Part shown: in pieces, positions 16,165 to 25,014 of the stretch
Position numbering within the stretch: position 1 is the stretch's first letter
Layout of the letters: each line of letters starts with the position of its first letter
Source of the DNA: Mannheimia indoligenes
Lineage (GTDB): Bacteria; Pseudomonadota; Gammaproteobacteria; Enterobacterales; Pasteurellaceae
Reading direction: 5' to 3'
DNA length: 64,000 nt
NCBI RefSeq assembly: GCF_036880405.1
Contig: NZ_JBAJJM010000007.1
Location: forward strand, 186,001 to 250,000
Notes under the pieces: model-generated
The model's database searches: none
What the model saw: only the letters and a program-made list of their open reading frames with translations
What the model was told of the DNA's origin: nothing
Program-made: the position numbers and the translations under genes

Positions 16165-17013
16165 CTATATGCTTTTCAAGATTGCTAAATTCGCCATTAA
16201 ATAGTCCTGACCTTTCACAAATGCTTTCGCTTCCTCCCAAGTTTCTAATTGCTGATTTGTGCATTGATTAAACCGCTCAAGCACGCTTGCTTTCTCTTCC
16301 GCAATACGAATAAAATCTGCCAGCTGTTGCTCCAATTTATAGCTATTTTCTTGTTGCATTGCATTTGCAATTTCTTGTTCAAATTTGACCGCTTGTCCAA
16401 CCAAATAGCCACGCTGAGCTTTACTTAAACCGCTTAGCCACATTCCGTCTGCTTTTGGCATTGTATCCACTAAGTTAAATAAATCACTTAAATTTCCTTG
16501 TTTTATTTCAAATTCCAACTCAGAAATTGCCTCTTCGCCATATTGATTTTTAATTAAGCCTTGATCTAATGCTACTTCAATTTCAGACGTTCCAACCTTA
16601 AATAACCAAATTTGACGAGTGAAATCCGTGCTAAAAATAGTTTGCAGACTATTAGCAATTTGCTCTGCATTCTCAAACGGCAAATTAAATTTTTCAACTA
16701 ACGTAAGAAAATCAGGCTGGTTAGTTGGAAGAGATAAATTATATTCAGGGCGAATATGTAATCCACCTACAATTTCGCCTTTGGTTTTAAGCGTAATCTC
16801 AAATTGATGGTTTTGCGAGCGAACTCGTAGTCCCATCTTCTGTGAAGCAAAAAACTGCTCTGGAGTATCATAATAGCTATTACCTAGCGTTTGGGATTTC
16901 TGCTCAAGCAATTCAAATGCTTTTACACTATTTAACCAATTTTCAATTAACGAAATGTTATGCGGTTCGAGCATTATTTTCAGCTCAATTTCTGCCTGAT
17001 TTTTGTTTTCCAT
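16165..17013 (-). CDS. CYTH-domain protein (inorganic triphosphatase YgiF-like, no full CHAD domain)
   Basis: CYTH proteins form a tunnel that binds triphosphates with metal; the bacterial YgiF type hydrolyses inorganic triphosphate. The signature ExExK is seen as EIELKIML at residues 8-15. It is followed by GNSYYDTPEQFF, LRVRSQ and an acidic strand SELEFEIKQG. The product has 282 residues. E. coli YgiF has about 430 because it carries a C-terminal CHAD domain. Here only some 70 helical residues follow the CYTH core. It is divergent from the ycjX-like gene. The enzymatic role is inferred from the family. Confidence 0.82.
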   Translation of the reverse strand: MENKNQAEIELKIMLEPHNISLIENWLNSVKAFELLEQKSQTLGNSYYDTPEQFFASQKMGLRVRSQNHQFEITLKTKGEIVGGLHIRPEYNLSLPTNQPDFLTLVEKFNLPFENAEQIANSLQTIFSTDFTRQIWLFKVGTSEIEVALDQGLIKNQYGEEAISELEFEIKQGNLSDLFNLVDTMPKADGMWLSGLSKAQRGYLVGQAVKFEQEIANAMQQENSYKLEQQLADFIRIAEEKASVLERFNQCTNQQLETWEEAKAFVKGQDYLMANLAILKSI

Positions 17014-17073
17014 TTCACACTACTCTACAACGTTGTATAATCAAGCGGTCATTTTATCAAGAAATTTTGCAAA

Positions 17074-18483
17074 ATGTTTTCTAAAATTCAGCATAAACTC
17101 AATAACTTTGTCCAACGTGGGCTAGATAATCATTTACGCCTTGCGGTTACAGGCTTAAGCCGTAGCGGGAAAACTGCCTTTATTACCAGCCTTGTGGATC
17201 AGCTTTTACATATCAACAAAGCAGGTAATACGCATTTGAATTTATTTGCTCCGGCTCGTAACGGGCAAATTCTGTCCGTTAAGCGAGTCGAACAGGGTGA
17301 TTTAACCATTCCTCGTTTTGAATATGACAAAAACCGCCAATGCTTTGAAGCTAATCCGCCTCGTTGGTCAAATTCCACGACGGGAATTAGTGAAATTCGC
17401 CTTGCGATTCGCTACCAACGTCAACATTCATTACTTCGTCATATCAAAGAAACCGGTACGCTGTATTTAGATATTTTTGATTACCCGGGTGAATGGTTGT
17501 TAGATCTACCGCTGCTCTCTCTTTCTTATAAAGAGTGGTCGCAAACCCAGCAAGCTGTGCATAAAGATGAACGTGCAACGCTGGGGGAGGCGTGGTTACA
17601 AGCGGTCAAAAAAATCGATCTTTTTGCAAAAGCCGATGAAAACTTACTGGCAGATTTGAGCCAGCAATACACCGATTATTTACTCGCGTGTAAAGCACAG
17701 GGAATGCAATATATTCAGCCGGGTAGATTTGTATTGCCGACCGAAAATACTAAAGGTGCACCGGTTTTTCAATTCTTCCCGCTATTAGATTTAAGTGAAT
17801 CAGATTGGGAAAAGTTGGAGCAAAGCGATAAAAATAGCTTTTTCCACACATTGAAAAAACGTTATGAACATTACCAGAAAAAGATTGTAAAGCCGTTTTA
17901 TGAGGATTATTTCTCCCAATTTGACCGCCAAGTGATCTTGGCTGATTGCCTCACCCCATTAAACTATGGCTACAATGAATTTATGGAAATGAAATTAGGG
18001 CTACAACAGCTTTTCAAACATTTCCATTACGGTAATCGTTCACTGTTTAGCCGCTTATTTTCCTCGAACATCGACAAATTATTGTTTATTGCGACAAAGG
18101 CAGACCATATCACCGGTGATCAAGTGCCAAACTTAGAAAGCCTAATGCGGCAACTTGTACAAGAAGGTGGCAGACACGCCGAATTTGACGGCATCGAAAC
18201 AGGCTATTTAGCCATTTCTGCCATTCAAGCAACCGATGCGGTAAAAGTAACTCAAAACGATAAAACCATCAGAGCCATTCGGGGGATTCGCTCAAGCGAT
18301 AAAAAACAAGTTACACTCTACCCCGGCACCGTGCCGAACCGCTTGCCGGATAAGAATTATTGGCAATTTAACCGTTTTGAGTTCGACCAATTTGAACCGA
18401 AACAAATTGACTATGACCAACCTATCCCACATTTACGAATGGATTCCGTGTTGCAATTTTTATTAGCGGATAGGTTTGAGTAA
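17074..18483 (+). CDS. ycjX: YcjX-family P-loop protein (DUF463)
   Basis: This is a predicted nucleotide-binding protein of the YcjX/DUF463 family, 469 residues, role unsettled; the family is often linked to envelope stress. The P-loop reads VTGLSRSGKTAF near residue 25. LDIFDYPGEWLLDLP is a Walker B/DxxG-like segment, and LLFIATKADHI resembles the TKAD base-recognition motif of GTPases. In E. coli ycjX is followed by ycjF; here it is followed by smpB after an uptake-signal pair. The start codon is preceded by a weak CAAGAAA and lies directly after a TTTTGCAAA element. Confidence 0.9.
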   Translation: MFSKIQHKLNNFVQRGLDNHLRLAVTGLSRSGKTAFITSLVDQLLHINKAGNTHLNLFAPARNGQILSVKRVEQGDLTIPRFEYDKNRQCFEANPPRWSNSTTGISEIRLAIRYQRQHSLLRHIKETGTLYLDIFDYPGEWLLDLPLLSLSYKEWSQTQQAVHKDERATLGEAWLQAVKKIDLFAKADENLLADLSQQYTDYLLACKAQGMQYIQPGRFVLPTENTKGAPVFQFFPLLDLSESDWEKLEQSDKNSFFHTLKKRYEHYQKKIVKPFYEDYFSQFDRQVILADCLTPLNYGYNEFMEMKLGLQQLFKHFHYGNRSLFSRLFSSNIDKLLFIATKADHITGDQVPNLESLMRQLVQEGGRHAEFDGIETGYLAISAIQATDAVKVTQNDKTIRAIRGIRSSDKKQVTLYPGTVPNRLPDKNYWQFNRFEFDQFEPKQIDYDQPIPHLRMDSVLQFLLADRFE

Positions 18484-18484
18484 T

Positions 18485-18540
18485 CAAGCGGTGCTTTTTT
18501 ATCAATTTCTTGCAAATTTTTCCAAAAATTTAACCGCTTG
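18485..18540 (+). terminator. Inverted uptake-signal pair after ycjX
   Basis: CAAGCGGT (18485-18492) and ACCGCTTG (18533-18540) form an inverted pair around a 40-base AT-rich segment with a TTGCAAATTTTT element. It begins two bases after the ycjX stop. A long-loop hairpin is possible; termination is not proven. Confidence 0.4.
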
Positions 18541-18614
18541 CAAAGATTTTCGTTGTTCACTGTTTAGCTCGTTTAAGGTAGAATTTAAAGAATTTTTATA
18601 ACACTTTTAAAATT

Positions 18615-19094
18615 ATGGCAAAAAAACCAAAAGTTGCATCAAATACGATTGCATTAAATAAACGTGCCAGACACGAATACTTTATTGAAGAGGAAATCGA
18701 AGCCGGGCTTGAATTACAAGGCTGGGAAGTGAAGGCGATACGTGCAGGGAAAGTGAATATCGGCGACAGTTATGTGATTTTCCGTAACGGCGAGGCATTT
18801 TTATTTGGGGCAATGATTACCCCATTGAATATGGCATCGACACATATTGTTTCAGACCCAACTCGTACTCGTAAATTACTCCTAAATAAACGAGAACTAG
18901 ATTCCCTTTTCGGTAAAGTGAACCGTGAAGGTTTTACCATCGTAGCCACCGCAATGTACTGGAAAAGTGCGTGGGTAAAAGTGAAAATCGGCTTGGCGAA
19001 AGGTAAAAAACTGCACGATAAACGGGAAGATATTAAAGACCGTGAGTGGCAGGTAGCGAAACAACGCATTATGAAAAATGCAAATCGTGGCTAA
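18615..19094 (+). CDS. smpB: SsrA-binding protein SmpB
   Basis: SmpB binds tmRNA and delivers it to stalled ribosomes for trans-translation. The product has 159 residues. NKRARHEYFIEEEIEAGLEL, GWEVKAIRAGKVNI and the basic C-terminal tail with HDKREDIKDREW are diagnostic. TAGAAT at about 18581 is a plausible -10. The Shine-Dalgarno is weak. The tmRNA gene, often a neighbour in other genomes, is not visible here. Confidence 0.96.
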   Translation: MAKKPKVASNTIALNKRARHEYFIEEEIEAGLELQGWEVKAIRAGKVNIGDSYVIFRNGEAFLFGAMITPLNMASTHIVSDPTRTRKLLLNKRELDSLFGKVNREGFTIVATAMYWKSAWVKVKIGLAKGKKLHDKREDIKDREWQVAKQRIMKNANRG

Positions 19095-19115
19095 CCAATA
19101 CAAAATTCAAAAAAT

Positions 19116-19140
19116 AAACGGACGCACGCAGTGCATCCCT
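19116..19140. repeat. Short palindromic intergenic repeat (GGACGCAC type), copy 1
   Basis: GGACGCACGCAGTGCATCCC has the same outline as a sequence at 46880-46907 (GGACGCAC, short spacer, GTGCGTC, then CTAC). It lies between smpB and serS. The arms are imperfect here. Confidence 0.55.
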
Positions 19141-19162
19141 ACAAACAAAATAGGAAATTAAT

Positions 19163-20470
19163 ATGATCGACCAAAATCTACTTCGTACAAATCTTGATGA
19201 AATCGCACAAGCACTTAAAATTAAACGTAATTTCATTTTAGATGTAGAACGTGTAAAAACCCTTGAAGAACAGCGTAAAACCTTACAAGTAAAAACCGAA
19301 ACTTTGCAAGCAGAACGCAACACTCGCTCGAAAAATATCGGAGCAGCAAAAGCGCGTGGCGAAGATATTTCTGCATTATTAGCGGAAGTGGATTCAATGG
19401 GCAATGAGCTAGATAACGCTAAAGTGGAATTAGATAAAGTACAAAACGAAATTCGTGATTTACTTTTATCTGTACCAAACTTACCGGCAGAAGAAGTACC
19501 ATTAGGTAAAGACGACAGTGAAAACTTAGAAGTTTCTCGTTGGGGCGAACCTCGTCAATTTGATTTTGGAGTGAAAGATCACGTTGCTTTAGGTGAAAAC
19601 TTAGGCGGCTTAGACTTTGCGGCAGGTGTGAAATTAACCGCAAGCCGTTTTGTGGTGATGAAAGGCAAATTAGCTCGCTTACACCGTGCGTTATCACAAT
19701 TTATGTTAGATCTTCACACCGAACAGCACGGCTATGTGGAAACCAACGTGCCGTTTTTAGTGAACCACGACACCCTTTACGGCACAGGTCAGCTACCGAA
19801 ATTCGGCGAAGATTTATTCCACACCCAACCTTTGATGGGACAAGATCCAAACGAGGTACAACGCCCATTTGGTTTAATTCCAACAGCGGAAGTGCCAGTA
19901 ACGAACCTTGTTCGTGATGAAATTATTGATGAAGATACTTTGCCATTACGATATACCGCTCACACCCCTTGTTTCCGTGCAGAAGCGGGGTCTTACGGAC
20001 GTGATACTCGTGGTTTAATTCGTATGCACCAATTTGAAAAAGTGGAAATGGTGCAAATCGTTGCCCCTGAAAAATCAATGGAAGCCTTAGAAGAGTTAAC
20101 GGGCCACGCAGAAAAAGTATTACAACTTTTAGGCTTACCGTACCGTAAAGTGCTACTCTGCACCGGAGATATGGGCTTCGGAGCAGCGAAAACTTACGAT
20201 TTAGAAGTGTGGTTGCCAGCTCAAAACACTTACCGTGAAATCTCATCTTGCTCAAATATGTGGGATTTCCAAGCCCGCCGTATGTCAGCTCGTTGCAAAG
20301 CGAAAGGCGACAAGAAAACTCGCTTAGTTCACACGTTAAACGGTTCGGGTTTAGCGGTAGGGCGTACACTTGTAGCGGTACTTGAAAACTACCAAAATGC
20401 AGATGGTTCAATTACTGTACCAGAGGTGTTAAGACCTTATATGGGCGGAGTGGAAGTGATTACGGCTTAA
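19163..20470 (+). CDS. serS: Seryl-tRNA synthetase
   Basis: SerS charges tRNA-Ser, and its product also feeds selenocysteine synthesis where present. It has 435 residues. An N-terminal coiled-coil arm (about residues 25-105) contacts the long variable arm of the tRNA. Class II motif 2 reads CFRAEAGSYGRDTRGLIR with HQFEKVEM. Motif 3 reads GSGLAVGRTLVAVLENYQ. AGGAAATTA precedes the ATG. A strong terminator follows. Confidence 0.97.
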   Translation: MIDQNLLRTNLDEIAQALKIKRNFILDVERVKTLEEQRKTLQVKTETLQAERNTRSKNIGAAKARGEDISALLAEVDSMGNELDNAKVELDKVQNEIRDLLLSVPNLPAEEVPLGKDDSENLEVSRWGEPRQFDFGVKDHVALGENLGGLDFAAGVKLTASRFVVMKGKLARLHRALSQFMLDLHTEQHGYVETNVPFLVNHDTLYGTGQLPKFGEDLFHTQPLMGQDPNEVQRPFGLIPTAEVPVTNLVRDEIIDEDTLPLRYTAHTPCFRAEAGSYGRDTRGLIRMHQFEKVEMVQIVAPEKSMEALEELTGHAEKVLQLLGLPYRKVLLCTGDMGFGAAKTYDLEVWLPAQNTYREISSCSNMWDFQARRMSARCKAKGDKKTRLVHTLNGSGLAVGRTLVAVLENYQNADGSITVPEVLRPYMGGVEVITA

Positions 20471-20472
20471 CA

Positions 20473-20509
20473 TAAAATAACCCAGAACGTTAGTTCTGGG
20501 TTATTTTAT
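20473..20509. terminator. Bidirectional terminator after serS
   Basis: AAAATAACCCAGAAC pairs with GTTCTGGGTTATTTT around GTTA. It also covers the 3' end of the minus-strand gene that stops at 20506. Confidence 0.92.
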
Positions 20510-21189
20510 AAAATTCGATCTATTGCATAAACTTCAAATTTTCTTACCTCATGTAAAATAGCACTTTCTTTTTCTGATATAACAAGCCGAAACTCTGATA
20601 AATATGGGTATATTTCATCACTTACAAAATCGTCATCTTTAATACCTAACTTTGCTCTTTTACGTATTTTGTAATGTTCTATATCTAATTCAATTAGCTC
20701 TTTCAAAATAAATCCAACTAAATCTCTAGGCAACCACATATAGGATTCTTTAGTTGCTCTCTGCAAATCTCCTATTTTTTGTTCAATATCTTCAAATAAT
20801 TTTATTATTGCCTTAGATTTTTGACTATCTATTACTTTAGAAAGAGCCGAATACTCATCTAAATACCATATAGGTAAAAAGCTAATACTTTTAATAAGTT
20901 TATCTAATTCAAATACACTCTTCTCATACATTTTTGAGTATCTAATTTGGTAAGCTATATTTGATTTAGATAATTCTGATTTTACAACTTCTAAATCCTC
21001 AGCTAAAGCTATCTTTACTCCCTCAATACTTTCCGTAATAACAGCTAAATCGTCCTTATGAGCTAAATCAGCACTTATAGTTCCTGATCGTTTCATAAAC
21101 TCCGTACTCCAACCTAAGAGTAGACCAAGAATAAAAGTTATTATACTAATAATTATTGTTTGAAAATTAAACAAATCTGGTGCTAACAT
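20506..21189 (-). CDS. Membrane-anchored coiled-coil hypothetical protein
   Basis: This is a 227-residue protein I do not recognise. Residues 10-28 form one hydrophobic span (IIISIITFILGLLLGW). A long charged, mainly helical region with heptad-like spacing follows, probably cytoplasmic. It is AT-rich compared with its neighbours and sits with another small hypothetical gene between the housekeeping genes serS and leuS, so it looks accessory. AGAGGT lies close to the ATG. No enzymatic motif is visible. Confidence 0.7.
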   Translation of the reverse strand: MLAPDLFNFQTIIISIITFILGLLLGWSTEFMKRSGTISADLAHKDDLAVITESIEGVKIALAEDLEVVKSELSKSNIAYQIRYSKMYEKSVFELDKLIKSISFLPIWYLDEYSALSKVIDSQKSKAIIKLFEDIEQKIGDLQRATKESYMWLPRDLVGFILKELIELDIEHYKIRKRAKLGIKDDDFVSDEIYPYLSEFRLVISEKESAILHEVRKFEVYAIDRIL

Positions 21190-21244
21190 ACCTCTACCTA
21201 CTTATTATATCTACTCAATATTTTCATAGACCACGATAGTCAAG

Positions 21245-21448
21245 CTAATAAGCCCAACCCTTTACATCCCCTCGAGATAAACGTTCAGCGATATTGGTAT
21301 ACACGTGTTTTGGTACGTCTTTTTTTACTTGGTATGGAGCCGATTTCTCTTCCAATAAATGTTCTTCTATCATCTTAATTTCTTCTGTTGTCCACTCCTC
21401 ATCTTCTTTGTGAACAACAAAATCAGTATTAACAATCACAATAGACAT
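21245..21448 (-). CDS. Small hypothetical protein
   Basis: This is a 67-residue acidic protein with no family I recognise. It starts at ATG 21448 with AGGAG six bases upstream, a strong ribosome-binding site. The sequence has an N-terminal hydrophobic strand (MSIVIVNTDFVV), then an acidic helix (EEWTTEEIKMIEEHLLEE). It is separated by 55 bases from the coiled-coil membrane protein gene downstream, so the two may form one accessory transcript. Confidence 0.62.
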   Translation of the reverse strand: MSIVIVNTDFVVHKEDEEWTTEEIKMIEEHLLEEKSAPYQVKKDVPKHVYTNIAERLSRGDVKGWAY

Positions 21449-21566
21449 CACTCACTCCTTGCACTACTGGTTATATATTCTGTATTTTGCCTGTTCTAAA
21501 TTCCGCTGTCTAGCTTTTATTCCACAACATACTTGCAAATTTTTCACTAAATCCCACCGCTTGCCA

Positions 21567-21595
21567 TTCAAAAAAAGGCGTTTTTGCGGTATGAT
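21567..21595 (+). promoter_or_regulatory. Candidate leuS promoter
   Basis: TTCAAA (21567-21572), a 17-base spacer and TATGAT (21590-21595) form a sigma-70-like promoter about 40 bases before the leuS ATG. Confidence 0.5.
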
Positions 21596-21634
21596 TTCAC
21601 CAATTTTTTCGTTTAAATTTTAAGGTTAAATTTT

Positions 21635-24220
21635 ATGCAACAGCAGTACAATCCAAGTGAGATTGAACCAAAAGTTCAAAGCTATTGGGCAGAAAATAAA
21701 GTTTTTAAAGCAGTCAAAGACGTTACCAAAGAGAAATATTATTGCCTTTCAATGTTGCCTTATCCATCAGGTAAATTGCATATGGGACACGTGCGTAACT
21801 ACACTATTGGCGATGTGGTTTCTCGCTATCAACGTATGATCGGTAAAAACGTATTACAACCAATGGGTTGGGACGCATTCGGCTTACCAGCGGAAGGGGC
21901 TGCGGTGAAAAACAACACCGCTCCGGCAAAATGGACGTACGAAAATATCGAATATATGAAAGGTCAGCTTAAAATGCTGGGATTCTCTTACGATTGGGAT
22001 CGTGAAGTAACCACCTGTCGCCCTGAATATTATAAATGGGAGCAATGGTTCTTTACTGAGTTGTATAAAAAAGGTTTAGTCTATAAAAAAACCTCAACCG
22101 TGAACTGGTGTCCGAACGATGAGACCGTGCTTGCTAACGAGCAGGTTCACGAAGGCTGCTGCTGGCGTTGCGATACCCCTGTTGAACAGCGTGAAATCCC
22201 ACAATGGTTTATCAAAATTACCGATTATGCTGAAGAGTTATTAACCCAGTTAGACAATCTTCCGCAATGGCCAGACCAAGTAAAAACAATGCAACGTAAC
22301 TGGATTGGTCGCTCTGAAGGGGTGGAAATCACCTTCAAAATCGCTGGTTCAAATGCGACATTGCCTGTTTACACCACTCGCCCGGATACTTTCTTTGGCG
22401 TGAGCTATGTGGCAGTAGCAGCGGCTCACCCATTAGCAGAACTGGCAGCGGAGAATAACCCTGAATTAGCCGAATTTATCCGTGAGGCAAAAAACACCAA
22501 AGTCGCAGAAGCTGAACTTGCCACAATGGAGAAAAAAGGAATGGCGACAGGCTTGTTCGCTATTCACCCATTAACAGGCAAAGAAGTGCCGGTTTGGGTC
22601 GCTAACTTTGTGTTAATGCACTACGGAACAGGTGCGGTAATGGCTGTGCCGGCTCACGATGAGCGTGATTTTGAATTTGCTCAAAAATACGATTTGCAAA
22701 TTAATCAAGTAATTCAACCGATTGACGACTCAGAATGGGATTTCAGCAAAGCCGCTTATACCGAACACGGTAAACTCGTAAATTCTGCAGAATTTGACGG
22801 TTTAGAGTTTGATGCTGCGTTTAATGCAATTGCGGATAAATTAGAATCTATGGGCGTAGGCAAACGCCAAGTGAATTTCCGTCTGCGAGACTGGGGCGTT
22901 TCTCGCCAACGTTATTGGGGTGCTCCAATTCCGATGATGACAACCGAAGAGGGTGAAGTAGTAACTGTTCCACTACAAGATTTACCGGTTATTCTGCCTG
23001 AAGATGTGGTGATGGACGGTGTAAAAAGCCCAATCAAAGCTGACCCAGAGTGGGCAAAAACCACTTACAACGGCAAGCCTGCCTTGCGTGAAACCGATAC
23101 CTTCGACACCTTTATGGAATCCTCCTGGTACTACGCTCGCTACACTTGCCCACAATATTCTGAGGGGATGTTAGATTCTGACGAGGCAAACTACTGGTTG
23201 CCTGTAGATCAATATATCGGCGGTATCGAGCACGCTACAATGCACTTGCTCTACTTCCGTTTCTTCCATAAATTGTTGCGTGATGCGGGTATTTTAAATT
23301 CAGACGAACCGGCAACGAAACTTTTATGTCAAGGTATGGTGCTTGCCGATGCCTTCTACTACACCAGCCCAACTAACGAGCGTATTTGGGTTAGCCCAAC
23401 GCAAGTAACGCTTGAGCGTGATGAAAAAGGTCGCATTATTAAAGCAACCGATCCTGAAGGTCGTGAACTGGTTCACAGCGGTATGACCAAAATGTCGAAA
23501 TCGAAAAATAACGGTATCGACCCACAAGAAATGGTGGAAAAATACGGTGCGGATACGGTTCGCTTATTTATGATGTTCGCCTCCCCTGCGGAAATGACCC
23601 TTGAATGGCAAGAATCCGGCGTGGAAGGGGCTAAGCGTTTCTTAGGTCGTGTGTGGAATTTGGTGTACGCTTACGCTCAAAATCCGGCAACAGCGGCGTT
23701 AGATGTTAAAGCTCTCGACAAAGCTCAAAAAGAGCTCCGCCGTGATGTACACAAAACGATTGCAAAAGTGAGCGATGATATCGGTCGCCGCCAAACGTTC
23801 AACACGGCAATTGCGGCTGTGATGGAATTAATGAACAAACTCACCAAAGCACCTCTTGAGTCTGAACAAGACAAAGCGGTAATGGCTGAAGCCTTAAGTG
23901 CAGTTGTGCGTATGCTCTACCCAATCACGCCACATATTTGTTTTGAATTATGGCAAGCTCTCGGCAACGAGCAAACTATCGACTTCGCCCCTTGGGTACA
24001 AGCAGATGAATCTGCGATGGTAGAAGATGAAAAACTCGTTGTGGTGCAAGTAAACGGTAAAGTGCGTGGCAAGATCACCGTTTCTGCGACAGCAACCGAA
24101 GATGAAGTCAAAGCAATCGCAAAAGCTGATCCGAACGTTGCTAAATTCTTGGATGGTCAGGAAATCATCAAAGAAATCTACATTCCATTTAAAATGTTGA
24201 GTTTTGTGGTGAAAGGCTAA
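21635..24220 (+). CDS. leuS: Leucyl-tRNA synthetase
   Basis: LeuS charges tRNA-Leu and hydrolyses mischarged products in its CP1 editing domain. It has 861 residues. The class I HIGH-type motif is PYPSGKLHMGHVRNY (about 42-56). The CP1 domain contains TTRPDTFFGVSYV and the editing-site HDERD. The KMSKS motif is KMSKSKNNG near residue 620. An anticodon-binding and C-terminal domain ends in the strand IYIPFKMLSFVV. AAGGTTAA precedes the ATG. Repeats, lptE and holA follow, as in other gammaproteobacteria. Confidence 0.97.
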   Translation: MQQQYNPSEIEPKVQSYWAENKVFKAVKDVTKEKYYCLSMLPYPSGKLHMGHVRNYTIGDVVSRYQRMIGKNVLQPMGWDAFGLPAEGAAVKNNTAPAKWTYENIEYMKGQLKMLGFSYDWDREVTTCRPEYYKWEQWFFTELYKKGLVYKKTSTVNWCPNDETVLANEQVHEGCCWRCDTPVEQREIPQWFIKITDYAEELLTQLDNLPQWPDQVKTMQRNWIGRSEGVEITFKIAGSNATLPVYTTRPDTFFGVSYVAVAAAHPLAELAAENNPELAEFIREAKNTKVAEAELATMEKKGMATGLFAIHPLTGKEVPVWVANFVLMHYGTGAVMAVPAHDERDFEFAQKYDLQINQVIQPIDDSEWDFSKAAYTEHGKLVNSAEFDGLEFDAAFNAIADKLESMGVGKRQVNFRLRDWGVSRQRYWGAPIPMMTTEEGEVVTVPLQDLPVILPEDVVMDGVKSPIKADPEWAKTTYNGKPALRETDTFDTFMESSWYYARYTCPQYSEGMLDSDEANYWLPVDQYIGGIEHATMHLLYFRFFHKLLRDAGILNSDEPATKLLCQGMVLADAFYYTSPTNERIWVSPTQVTLERDEKGRIIKATDPEGRELVHSGMTKMSKSKNNGIDPQEMVEKYGADTVRLFMMFASPAEMTLEWQESGVEGAKRFLGRVWNLVYAYAQNPATAALDVKALDKAQKELRRDVHKTIAKVSDDIGRRQTFNTAIAAVMELMNKLTKAPLESEQDKAVMAEALSAVVRMLYPITPHICFELWQALGNEQTIDFAPWVQADESAMVEDEKLVVVQVNGKVRGKITVSATATEDEVKAIAKADPNVAKFLDGQEIIKEIYIPFKMLSFVVKG

Positions 24221-24226
24221 ACCATT

Positions 24227-24354
24227 CTCTTTCCCCTTGTGGGACAAACGCTTGCGTTTGAACGTTGGCTTTGCTAACGGCTCCAAAGGAGTGAACGTAG
24301 CGAATATTGAGACCGAAAAATGCACCGTTTAGGTGTATTTTTCAGAGAGAGGGG
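24227..24354 (-). repeat. Structured intergenic repeat, copy C (long form)
   Basis: Read on the minus strand it opens CCCCTCTCTCTGA and ends TCCCACAAGGGGAAAGAG, the same ends as the copies at 24398 and 55748. Inside is a hairpin AAAAATACACC / GGTGCATTTTT with loop TAAAC. It also holds about 60 extra bases containing the palindrome CAAACGCTTGCGTTTG. It starts seven bases after the leuS stop. Confidence 0.7.
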
Positions 24355-24397
24355 CAAATCACAAGCGGTCATTTTTACTGACATTTCTGCCAAATAT

Positions 24398-24461
24398 CCC
24401 CTCTCCCTACTTTTTCTTCTGAACGAAGAAAAATCTATCCCTCTCCCACAAAGGGAGAGGG
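24398..24461 (+). repeat. Structured intergenic repeat, copy A
   Basis: It opens CCCCTCTCCCT and ends CTCTCCCACAAAGGGAGAGG, itself a small hairpin. The inner hairpin is TTTTTCTTC / GAAGAAAAA with loop TGAAC. It lies between leuS and lptE, next to copy C in the opposite orientation. Confidence 0.75.
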
Positions 24462-24483
24462 AAACAAACAAGGAAATCTAGTT

Positions 24484-24972
24484 ATGATTAAAAAACTCTC
24501 TCTCGTTGCTGTTTTTGCTCTGACAGCCTGCGGTTGGCATTTCAAAAACAATGAAGTATTGCCTGAATCACTCAGAACACTCACTTTTGAAAGTGCAGAC
24601 CAACATAGTGATATGTCTCGCATTTTGCGTAATGAGCTACAATTAAGTGATGTAAAATTAGTACCAAGCTCGGCAAATGTATCAAAACTTCGTTTAGTCT
24701 CTACCTCAACAGATAGCAAAGTGGTTTCTGTATTCAAACAAGCTCGTGAAGCAGAAAAAATCTTAACACTAAACGTAGATGCTATTGCCGACATTCCAAA
24801 TAAAGGGCAATATCCGTTAGAAGTATCTGTTCACCGCACTTTCTTTGATGACTCTCGTGCAGCCCTTGCTAAATCTGCGGAACAAGAGATGATTATGAAA
24901 GATATGTATGAGCAGGCTTCTCGTCAGCTTATTATTAAAATGGCAACATTGAAAAAAGAACTTTCAAAATAA
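24484..24972 (+). CDS. lptE: LPS-assembly lipoprotein LptE
   Basis: LptE plugs the LptD barrel and helps insert lipopolysaccharide into the outer membrane. It has 162 residues. The lipoprotein signal peptide has the lipobox LTAC (Cys at residue 17), followed by GWHFKNNEVLPESLRTL, typical of LptE. The leuS-lptE-holA order is conserved in Enterobacteria and Pasteurellaceae and supports the call. AAGGAAATCTAGTT precedes the ATG. Confidence 0.94.
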   Translation: MIKKLSLVAVFALTACGWHFKNNEVLPESLRTLTFESADQHSDMSRILRNELQLSDVKLVPSSANVSKLRLVSTSTDSKVVSVFKQAREAEKILTLNVDAIADIPNKGQYPLEVSVHRTFFDDSRAALAKSAEQEMIMKDMYEQASRQLIIKMATLKKELSK

Positions 24973-24979
24973 TCATTAT

Positions 24980-25003
24980 AGGGGCGAAATTTTCTTCGCC
25001 CAT
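24980..25003 (+). terminator. Hairpin between lptE and holA
   Basis: GGGCGAA (24982-24988) pairs with TTCGCCC (24995-25001) around ATTTTC. The following bases are only weakly T-rich, so partial read-through into holA is expected. Confidence 0.5.
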
Positions 25004-25014
25004 TGTTTATCTGT

